DNA of 64,000 nucleotides from Galerina marginata (Eukaryota > Basidiomycota > Agaricomycetes > Agaricales > Galerinaceae). A model generated the notes under the pieces. The model worked only from the letters and a program-made list of their open reading frames with translations, searched no databases and was not told where the DNA came from. Both the position numbers and the translations under genes were made by a program. The first letter of the stretch is position 1; each line of letters starts with the position of its first letter. The stretch spans positions 434,001 to 498,000 of the forward strand of contig JAECYW010000022.1 in assembly GCA_023014335.1 (NCBI GenBank). The letters are read 5' to 3'. Shown here one piece after another: positions 12,229 to 21,639 of this stretch.

Positions 12229-12862
12229 ACACCACACCATATTTAGCGTCAAAATATGGTAAAGAGTATGTTAAAAATAGTCAATGTATTTTAAGCATAG
12301 TTGCCGATCCTAATATGTAATAGAATATACAAAATAGTTCTTTGTCGTATTTTCTCTCCCAAGTATGGTAAAAATTATGACACATACTTTCTCAGCCTAT
12401 TTTTGCCAAAAATATCGGGCAGATATAGCAGTCACCATATTTTCGAGACCGAAGTATGCTTAAAATATGTCATAAGTACGCCAACCGTCCAAACCTCTTC
12501 CCCGCAGGCCTGAGATGGTGTACGACGACTCACACTCGTTCAGACTTTCACTGCTATGAGCCAAGCACTCAAATAACTGTGCGCATATTCCATATTTCGG
12601 TGTGGCTTTGTTATGGAATATGCTAAAAAATATGGTAAAGTCCTCTGACGCGGTTTAGTGTTCTCCTACATTCTCCCATTGTTTCTGACTTATATCCTCC
12701 CTCCAGATGTTCTTTCAGGCTTCTGCAAGTCATTTCACAGACACGCCTTCCACATATTTTGTCATTCAAATATGGTAAAAAATGTCCATAAAATATGGTG
12801 AACCAAAGATCACCATATTTTACATCGTATTTTCTTACATATTTTCAGGATGTTTTTGAATA
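12229..12862. repeat. AT-rich block dense in the AAATATGGT motif
   Basis: The motif AAATATGGT or its complement occurs repeatedly in both orientations (for example near 12235, 12251, 12431, 12629, 12769, 12791 and 12812), with several variants such as AGTATGGTAAAA near 12362. The last copies form a perfect hairpin: 12-base arms at 12790-12801 and 12810-12821 around an 8-base loop. Short subterminal motifs repeated on both strands are a feature of DNA transposon ends (known for hAT elements). The block abuts the point where the CHAT gene is cut. No transposase frame and no certain terminal repeat were seen. Confidence 0.55.
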
Positions 12863-13396
12863 GGTGTAGCAGCGACGCTGGGTCCATTAGGCTTGAGTAA
12901 CGCCAACCAGGAGCCCGCACTAGACGCCTGCAAATTGGGCACCTCAACAATGAGCAGCGGCACCGTTGCTACTGCAGCATCACCTACAGCTTCATATCTT
13001 GTGGCGCCGCGGCTTGGGGCACACAGGTCGAGTCGACGACGAGCAAGGTACGTCCGAGCATAAGCCTCTGAACGTCGATGCCGCGGGAGCTAATCCGACC
13101 CTCTTTTGCCCTCTTCCACACCAGGTCATCTCGGAGATGCAGGCCCAGGACGCAGCTCGACAAACGAGGTGCACGTTACGATACGAAGCGAACGACAACG
13201 AGTGGAATAATCAAAGACCGGCATTCCCGCACCTCGACCTCCGACCTCCCGACCTTTCTCTAACAGCCCTATGTTTCGCCGCCCGCCTCGCAGCTCGTGC
13301 CTTACTGACCGTATCCGCGCTGTCACTGGCTGACTCGACTGGGAGGATCCGGGATCCAGGACCCAGGACCCAGGACGGCAACGATAAGGTGGATGG
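12863..13396. other. Unassigned GC-rich stretch
   Basis: One plus-strand frame (12966-13427) is open for 154 codons but shows no family resemblance, and two other frames are open over the same stretch, as expected in GC-rich DNA. A possible intron with donor at 13049 and acceptor at 13125 was seen. No function is suggested. Confidence 0.3.
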
Positions 13397-13995
13397 ATGG
13401 ACGCCGACGACAAACAGAAACAGATAGCCGATGCCGCTGACCGCGTCGCCTCGCTGTGGTATATGCGCTGGTAAGTCCTTAAGTCCGCCAATAGCAATAC
13501 CAACTATCGATCTCGTTGCCGAATCTTAAGGTGTTACTTCTCATGCCGGCGTTTTCTTGACGAACGTCATGATTCCATCAGAGTCTCCGAGTCCGCACAC
13601 GCCCTCCAGCGTTCTATCAATAATGGGAACCGCGTAAAAGGTGGATTCATCGCAAGAATTTAGACTCCGTGTCTCACTATCTATCGATTGGTTGGGCATA
13701 ACTTAGTGATCGAGGCAGGAATTCTCAGCTTCGTTTTGAGGTGATTATCTCGCCAATTTTTTGCACGTAACCTACCGATCTCAGAACTAGTCTCGTACCA
13801 ATTGGGATATCGTCGTCTTATCCCTGAACATCCTTCAACTGGGACCAGATATATCTACACGCTCTCTTAATGTTTGCGGGGCTACAGGCAACGCGACCTA
13901 CTTGAAAGTAACATATCGTGCTGATCTTCTAATCTTTACAGCACCGGCTTTATCCTACAATCCCAGCTTATCTAGCCCAATAATTGACCTGTCGT
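13397..13995 (+). CDS. Possible short spliced gene, unrecognised
   Basis: An ATG at 13397 opens MDADDKQKQIADAADR and runs to a good donor at 13471 (GTAAGT). Splicing to an acceptor at 13529-13530 (TTAAG) keeps the frame open for another 34 codons. A further open stretch of about 70 codons lies at 13780-13990. The exons could not be joined into one convincing frame after 13630, so this is either a short protein, a decayed gene or chance. No domain is recognised. Confidence 0.2.
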
Positions 13996-14719
13996 GAATG
14001 TAAGTATTTAGCTCTCTCTCGTCTCCCAGCCTCGCCTCCCAGGCACAGATGTTAACTTTAACCATTCAGCATTACCACCCTAGACGAGCCTCTTAATAAT
14101 TACCGAACTTCCGAATGCCTTGTAAATTCAGGACGATATGAAGCAGAAAAACGGATCAAACTCGTATGTGTGTACGTTTCTTTCGTTTAGCATGCTGATC
14201 GCATCCTATACATAGTCTGATCTACAGCGCGTCAGAAAGGCAAGTTTTATCAACATATCTCTTTCTAAACTGATTAACCCAGTACAACTACCAGTGGTCG
14301 TTCACCCAACAATTATGAACAGCCAGCGCTTAATCGTCCTCCTCCTCTGCCCCCACCTACTATTTCATGATCAAGTCACCTCAAAACTTTGCTCGCCTAT
14401 ACATTTCTCAGCCATCTCCACTTTTCGGCCTTGGGCTTGGGTGACTCGACCTTCCAGTCCTCTTCGGCTGTGTGGCATGTGTGGCATGTAGAGGATGACT
14501 GACACTCTTCCTGCGGCAGTGCTTACCGCCGGTTGCTGTACGATGGGATCAGTTCAAACTGGCGAAAGCCACAAAGAACCTTATGATCACTGTCTAGGTT
14601 TCCAGCAGCTCCTGGCCAGATGCTCTAGCTTATATACCAGTCGAATGGCCAACAGATTTTAGGATTACATGTAGGTGTATGTATGCACAATGTATCACGG
14701 TGTATGTACCACTCTGAAA
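13996..14719. other. No recognised gene
   Basis: Several donor- and acceptor-like signals but no sustained open frame. The distal end (14660-14720) resembles the 3' flank of the tail-anchored protein gene at 20.6 kb. Confidence 0.35.
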
Positions 14720-15245
14720 GTCAGGACGGCAGTGGTTATTCACTTTAGGGAAATCATGCCACCCCTAGCGTGCGCCTCAAGTTGAGCCTGACTTCAACAG
14801 TCAGCAAAGGTGCTTCAATTGGTGATAACATGAATCCCGGCCGCCGCTGAGAGGACCTGTTGGGTTGGTGTATAAAAATCCACCTTGACGGCAAAGCGGA
14901 ACTGACTGATGATTTCTCGGTAGTCTTCAGCTGTAAGTTCGAGGCATCTAACCTCCACGTGTTATCGTCAAGTAACTTTGTATAAAAACCCCACCAACTT
15001 ACGATCGAAAGTTTGATGATGCCATCCGAGCAGTAGGAGGAAAGTGCTTTGACGCTCTGAAGAGCGGCCTGGACTTCTAGAGGGTAGATTTCGACTGTTT
15101 TCTAGATGTATGTGTCAGTATTGTAATAGATGGACAATCTTAAGCTTTGCTGACCGTCGATTGGATGACCTCCATAGCCTTGTTGCGGCCTCCATAAAAC
15201 AAAAGTGAGCGCAAACAGTGCATTGGTCGCTTAGGACCCATGGCC
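14720..15245 (-). pseudogene. Decayed paralogue of the tail-anchored protein gene at 20.6 kb
   Basis: Exons 1 to 4 of the intact gene at 20594-21275 can be followed here in the same order and strand, with roughly 80% identity. The copy is clearly dead. The acceptor of intron 2 and the first exon-3 codons are deleted (sequence runs straight from the intron into GTGGAGGTTAGATGC). A T-run in exon 3 has an extra base. The exon-3 donor GT has become GC. Exon 4 carries a TGA at the position of an Arg codon, and the region coding the membrane anchor is deleted. The first exon is replaced at its 5' end. Exon 2 and the codons for EVRCLE and DYREII remain readable. Confidence 0.8.
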
Positions 15246-15429
15246 AAGTATTAAACCTGCGACAAATCGTTCAATGCAGTAACGAGATATTTTATTATTG
15301 GTTGAATAAAATTGGAGTAGACTCGATACCATTCTCCCTGGTGGGTAAAAAAAGAATGCATAGATTAGCACCAGGTCCTTCCACACCCGATGTTTTTGTT
15401 CGACCCACAGATCGGCAAGTGTCGAGCAG

Positions 15430-18400
15430 CTGAGAAAAATGGGCATAGGGTAATGTGGTCAGATGTTAAAAACTAGATGGGGTCCATCACGGGTTTACTT
15501 GGAGGTCATTGACCGTTCACTATGGAAGGAACCCGAAAAGACACATTAGGCCGATCGAAACACGAGCGATGTTGTCCCTGTGAAGACGAAGCTAAACTAA
15601 CGAAAGTTGTCATTGCATAGCAGTACTCACGAAATTAAAGCGAACGGAGCGCTTTTTGAAGTCGATATTAGGGACAAAGTTGACATCAGACAATCAGAGT
15701 CGAGTTGAAGCTTGAAGTTTGAAGACTTGAAATGGAAGTTCGGAGACACGGTACACCGAATTGAAGTTTCGAAATTAAGATAGAGATTGAGATCGAAGAT
15801 GCTACTAGTGGATTAAAGAGACGGGTCGAAGGCGATGATCTCATCGCATGGCAGGTAAACGTAGAGTCTAGAGAAGTACCTCAAGAGAGATATTGTGACG
15901 AGTGACATACGTGACACACTACGGATGATGCGGAATCTCAAGTTCCTCTTGAACAGTAACTCTACACTCTACACTCCTTCATTCCCTAATCGCTCAGCCG
16001 CACTGATGGCTAGATTCTGATGCACGGTTTACAAGTCAAATCAAGGGGGGAAGTATAACGCATGGCTGCGTACTTCATCTGGATATCCTCACGCATGGTA
16101 TTGCGGGATGGATGTTTGACCTCGACCTCTCTATGTTTGTTGGCAAGCGAATCCAAGGCCGACTGGGAGCGAACAAATTGCACGAAAATAATGAGGCGGC
16201 CAGGTTCTCGTACAAGGATTGCAAGTCTATTCGAAGTCTAACGCATGGATGCGTACTTCGTCTAGATATCCTCACGCATGGTATTGCGGGCTGGATATCT
16301 ATGTTTGTTGGCAAGCAAATCCTAGGCCGAGCGAATTGGACGAAAACGATGGGGCAGCCAGTGAGTCTAGCTTTCCTTTTTCTTTTAGGAGGGGATCTCT
16401 GACCACTTGCCCTCAAGCATATCGTCTTGCCAATATTAGGACCGAGCCTTCAGCATCCACAGGATTTCAGGTTCGTGGTCTCTTCTCGCAGGTCACGATG
16501 ACATTCTGATGTATATGATTTCATGTTTAGGCGCGGCGGGGGCTGGATATCTATGTTCGTTAGCAGGCAAATCCAGGGCCGGGTTCTACGGATTGCAAGT
16601 CGATTCGAAGTCTAACGCATGGATGCGTGCTTCGTCTAGATATCCTCACGCATGGTATTGCGGGATGGATGTTTGACCTCTCTATGTTTGTTGGCAAGCG
16701 AATCCAAGGCCGACTGGGAGCGAACGAATTGCACGAAAATTATGAGGCGGCCAGGTTCTCGTACACGGATTGCAAGTCTATTCGAAGTCTAACGCATGGA
16801 TGCGTACTTCGTCTAGATATCCTCACGCATGGTACTGCGGGCTGGATATCTATGTTTGTTGGCAAGCAAATCCTAGGCCGAGCGAATTGGACGAATACGA
16901 TGGGGCAGCCAGTGAGTCTAGCTTTCCTTTTTCTTTTAGGAGGGGATCTCTGACCACTTGCCCTCAAGCATATCGTCTTGCCAATATTAGGACCGAGCCT
17001 TCAGCATCCACAGGATTTCAGGTTCGTGGTCTCTTCTCGCAGGTCACGATGACATTCTGATGTATATGATTTCATGTTTAGGCGCGGCGGGGGCTGGATA
17101 TCTATGTTCGTTAGCAGGCAAATCCAGGGCCGGGTTCTACGGATTGCAAGTCGATTCGAAGTCTAACGCATGGATGCGTACTTCGTCTAGATATCCTCAC
17201 GCATGGTACTGCGGGCTGGATATCTATGTTTGTTGCCAAGCAAATCCAAGAAAACGATGAGGCAGCCAGTGAGTCTTATCTTTCCTCTTTATTTTTTTTT
17301 GCATTTCTTTCGTATTAACAGTCTTCGCAGCTTAAATGTCGCCTATCGCTTAAGATATGGCTGGCACTTTATCTTGCTCATGAGCCTTGATTTGGATAGT
17401 TGGTGAGTCCGTGTTCTGTAGGTCTATAGGACGGGATCTCTGACCAATTGCCCTCAAGCATATTGTCTTGCCAATATTAGGGCCGAGACTCCTGCATGTA
17501 CAGGATGTCAGGTTCGTGGCCTTCTCTCGCAGGCCACATTGACATCCTTATGCGTACGATTTCATGTTTAGGCGCGGCATCTAAGCCTTGATGGACGGAT
17601 CTCATGATCAGCATATCTCTTCTCCTTGGTACACTCAGCCTCAAGGTAAGGTAGTTTCGTCGTTTTCTTTTTCGAAGAGTTCTTCATCCTTCATCATCTA
17701 GATATTGAACATGTGCACAACGAATCCGACTTCTGCCTTTCCTATTACACGAACCTCAGCCTGCGCTTTGTCGGTTGATCTGAAATCGATGCCTCGCGCG
17801 TGGTATCGTCGTCTGGCTGTCTATGTTTGTTGCCCAAGGTGTTGCCCGAATTCTGGGTGGCTGAGAAGTTCGTCGGATCAACTCGTTTTCGCCTCTTTCA
17901 TTTTCTAAATGTCTCACTCTCGTCAGACTTGTGTATTGGACGGACGCCGAATCATGTGCTGCAAAATCTTGAACTCTCCGAATTTGGGACAATCGGTAAT
18001 TTAATTCGATAGCTTCAATCTTATTGCCGTTGGAAGTATTCCTTAAGAGCAGTTGATTCTCTGGGATATGAATTCAACGTAGACTGTGACGTTGCGAGGT
18101 GTATGACAGTCAGTAATGCTATCGAATCGGCTGTGAAACAGACGTCTCATGTTTTTTATCCAGGTTCTATGGAACTCAACACTGAAGGCAGGGGCCAAGT
18201 CGGTTTACACAGGCGGTAAGTTTATTAAGCCGAACTTCTCCATTTTGAAGAGACTCCTCATGTATCTCGGTTTAGATGCTGTCAGGCATGTCGTCGCTAT
18301 CTCGGGCGAAGTCGGATGGAAAGTCGGGTGTTTATCTGGTTTGTGTGCCAATTTCATATCTCGTGTCGACCACCGTTCTCACTTGAGAGCTAGGGTTTGG

Positions 18401-20010
18401 ATTTCAGTTTCGATGGTTCTTCCATTCTCCTCATCTTCGACCTTGGGATTTGTTAACTCCTCGATCCATTCCAGAGGTGTGGTAAGTCGAGCCTCCCTCA
18501 GATTTTGTGAGAATGATTTGGAATTAGGTTAGGATGATTGAAGTGTTGGCTCCGACACATTTATTATCATTACAAGTGTGGCAATATGTCGAGACGTTAT
18601 GAAGGCCAAGAGAAGACGATCGGTTGCCAGCGTCGTCAACAATCGGCGCCAAGTCTTACTTAGTGTATGTATTGTACATCTCTGGTCCATGTCGGCATCG
18701 TTTGTTACGTTCTCATAGCTGCCCTTTAAATTTAGATTTACGAGGGCCTTTCGTCGTCAACACGCTTCGAGACGCTTCGAGAGCTCCCTCTGGCGGTGCT
18801 ATCTCTGTTGGTTCAACGACAGACCAACCTGGCGCAGAATGCACTAGAAAGTCGTTAAGACCGGCATTAATATTAGAATTCGAAGCCTGTAATACCCTGT
18901 CAGCGTGGACATGTAATGAAATGAAAATTGGCACCCGTAAGATTTAATTTTTTTGTTCTCATTGTACGCAAACCTGACGAGTGCTAAGTTGATTCCTCTG
19001 GTTGAAATTTCGTCTTTCAACGATACAAGGGGGATCTTACTGAGGAGAGCTTGGAGAAGTGCTCAAGGTCTGTCTGATCAAACGCTCCGTTACTCCCTGC
19101 CATTTCTGACACTTTTGTTCCAGTATCTTGCCTAAGGTTTCAATTCACGAGTCGCATATCAAATGGAAAGACGATTTAGCTGCCTGGTTTGGTCATGAGC
19201 TCAGACTGAAAAGATGTACGTTTCTGTTCTGTATGCATGCAACTTATGTTCTCATATATCCTCTGAACCCTTCATTAGGTAAATGACCGGCCGTTCATTG
19301 CTTCCGTCTAACAATTCACTCGACGCCGTCCTTTTTTTCCGTTTCGACATCTTGGAATCCATCTGGATTCCGTACTATCGCTCTCTTGCATTCTACGCCT
19401 CCATTGATTTGTAGCCTATTCCGAGCCAACCTCATTGCCGAAACATCCACGAAATATGTGTACTGGACACCTTCGGCAGATAACTGCTGCCATTCCACCA
19501 ATGTCCATCCTTGCCTCATCGCCCCATGTATTCCTCTGTGACTCGGCGTAATGCCTACGAATTCCAAGGCGACTCCATGGATTCCGTCCATAACTTTCTA
19601 CCGGCGACCATGAATCAGGATGTGACGTTGACCGTGTTGGGGCCCATTCTGTCGCATAAATCCCGCGTACGCTTTGTGGGTTGATCACGGGGCGAGTATC
19701 GCTGTCTGGCTGCCTATGTTTGTTGGCCCAGGGTGCCTGCATCTTGGCTGTTGGGTAAGTTCGTCAGATCAACTCGTTTTTGCTTCCTTGTATTCTGATG
19801 TCTCTCTCATCAGACTTGTATATTGGACTCTACGAATTTGGGGTAATCAGTAAGTCGATAACTCCAATCTTGTCAAGCGGACTATTTGATTTTCTGGCTT
19901 CAATTCATCATTGGAATTGTTTTCTACGCTTGAATTTGAGCAATTGTTTCTCTGGGCTACGGAGTCAATGCAAGGTCGCGTAGACTGTGGCGCTGCATGT
20001 TGTATGCTTA
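15430..20010 (+). repeat. Composite repeat, copy A
   Basis: First of three long rearranged copies. The left edge is set by the start of similarity with copy C (15443 against 41812, AATGTGGTCAGATG). The right edge is set by the shared 3' end GGCTACGGAGTCAA..GTATGCTTA (copy A near 19955-20010, copy C near 48800-48855). The order is: 5' segment with GTGACA motifs (15.4-16.05 kb), minisatellite (16.05-17.3), CT-rich and splice-like segments (17.3-18.15), then a segment with TCTCGGTTTAGATGCTGTCA and CGTGTCGACCACCGTTC (18.15-19.3), and the 3' part. Open frames in it are short and cut by stops; no transposase, reverse transcriptase or protease motif was seen. It lacks the captured exon present in copies B and C. 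Confidence 0.75.
16050..17300 (+). repeat. Minisatellite of copy A
   Basis: Imperfect tandem units recognised by the core GCATGGATGCGTACTTCGTC then GATATCCTCACGCATGGTA and a GATATCTATGTTTGTTGGCA block. Units lie near 16068, 16247, 16622, 16797 and 17169. The spacing shows a higher-order period of about 550 bp, with GACCACTTGCCCTCAAGCA and ATGATTTCATGTTTAGGCG spacers between groups. The units are open in more than one frame on both strands, which gives misleading protein-like translations. Confidence 0.8.
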
Positions 20011-20593
20011 CCTTGTTGATGTCGTCCAGCCTCTTCTGTTTCGAATTCTAGTTCAAATTCGATCGGACGTGACCGGTTGACCGCCTCACCGTCCGTTCTA
20101 TCGTTCTGCGGCACTGTCTGAGCATTCATGGTCAGCGTTTCCGCCAACAGTGCTGATATGTTCGAAGAAGAACTCTATTGTTTCTAGGTTGCGCGCCATG
20201 ATGTGTCGTTTCGTCGTTTTCAACCCACCAACCGCATCATCCACTCCCCCCCAAATTTCTCTGGCCGGCACCAACTGGGTTTGCACAACAGAGGTCAATA
20301 AATTCGTCTGTGACATAGCATGTCAGAGGATTTGTATGTCACTTAGGTCTCAAGAGAAACAGGAATCCGCTATCTGAATTATGTGTTGGGGCGACAACCA
20401 TAGCCCAAAGGACTTTTGGAGAGATAGGAAATTTTACTTTGAAGGGCAGTGCAGGAGTGGAGAACTAACCAACGAAAGAATTGTGTTTGAGAGTAGGCTC
20501 TGAAGGTCAAGAACAGACGACAGATCAATAGATTTATTAAGGATTATATGGGTTGCCATGTATGTATGTATGTATAACTTGAATCGTCGTGTA
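20011..20593 (-). other. Possible gene fragment next to copy A
   Basis: On the minus strand an ATG at 20316 opens MSQTNLLTSVVQTQLVPARE and stays open for 72 codons. After one frame change near 20145 the next frame continues for about 45 charged codons (..NRSRPIEFELEFETEEAG) to a donor-like GTAAGC near 20013, exactly where repeat copy A ends. This may be the 5' part of a host gene truncated by the repeat. No family is recognised. The remainder (20320-20593) is the 3' flank of the downstream gene and contains a short ATGT simple repeat at 20558-20573. Confidence 0.3.
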
Positions 20594-21275
20594 TCAAAAT
20601 TGAATCTTGAAAAGTAAAACGCTCGCGAAGAGGGTGATCCCGATACACAGCATCATTTGGACTTGAGAGTCCTTCCTAAGATCTGTGAAAGTCTGGAGGG
20701 CGTCGGTGATTCGCTTTAGGGAAGCCATGCCATCCCTAGCGTGCTCCTCAAGTTGGGCCTGACTTCAATAGTCAGAAAAGGTGCATTAGTTGGAAATGAT
20801 ATGGATGCCTACCGCTGCTAAGAGGGCGTCACGGAGCCTCTCAGGTTGGTGTATAAAATCTGCCTTGACGGCAAAGCGGAACTGTTTGATGATTTCTCGG
20901 TAGTCCTCGTCTGTGTGTTCGAGGCATCTAACCTCCATGAGCAGTCGTTCCTGACAACATTATAGTGTTATCCTCGAATAGTGTTGTACAAAACGACCAC
21001 CAACTTACGGCCAATAGCTTTATGACACCATCAGAGCGGATAAGCGAAGCGGCTTCGGCACTCTGAACAGCAGCCTGGACTTCTACATGGTAGGTGTTCA
21101 TCGTTTTCTACGGGTATGCGTAATTATCATCGTGTATTATAATGGACAGATGATTTTGAAGTTTACTGACCGTAAGTTTAATGACCTCTTCCATGGCCTT
21201 CTTGAATAACGTCGAATCTGGCTTCTTGTCGAAGCCACGGCCAAGTATGAGATGCGTTAAGAAAGTATCGTCCAT
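20594..21275 (-). CDS. Small tail-anchored membrane protein, unrecognised family
   Basis: A four-exon gene assembled by eye from phase-compatible exons: 21275-21171, 21107-21009, 20950-20813 and 20758-20594, with introns of 63, 58 and 54 bp, all GT..AG. The product is 168 aa. The N-terminal 145 residues are charged and probably helical (stretches such as FKKAMEEVIKL and CLEHTDEDYREIIKQFR). The last 20 residues are hydrophobic (MMLCIGITLFASVLLFKIQF), which fits a C-terminal membrane anchor with almost no lumenal tail. A TATA box (GTATATATCA on this strand) lies 56-65 bp upstream of the ATG. All splice phases agree and no stop interrupts the frame, so the gene looks intact. No known domain is recognised and no function is proposed. 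A decayed copy lies at 14720-15245. Confidence 0.7.
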
Positions 21276-21330
21276 GATATGAGACCGATGAGGGAAATGC
21301 GAGTGAGGGAAAGTGGCAAAAAGTCGCTCA

Positions 21331-21340
21331 TGATATATAC
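21331..21340 (-). promoter_or_regulatory. TATA box of the tail-anchored protein gene
   Basis: GTATATATCA on the minus strand, 56-65 bp before the ATG at 21275. The distance and sequence fit a focused fungal promoter and support the chosen start. Confidence 0.5.
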
Positions 21341-21639
21341 CGAAGTGGGGTCAAAGACAAGACCGCCCAGGCGTTACATGGCCAGGCGGCAAGAAATAGC
21401 GACAAAGATTTCTTGATGTTGCACGGGGGTCGTTTAGGGTCCATGGCCAAGTTCAAAATTTAAAACGGCATGACAATGGTTCGATGGTCCTCGACCTTTG
21501 GATGATGAAAGCAGGAGGAACACGACCTGGAACACGACCTGGAACAAAAGATGAATGACAGTCACGAGGGAAACTTCCGGGCCGGTCGTTCCAGCGGGTT
21601 CCGACCCTTCGAACCAAGAGGTCATTGACCTTGACGTCG

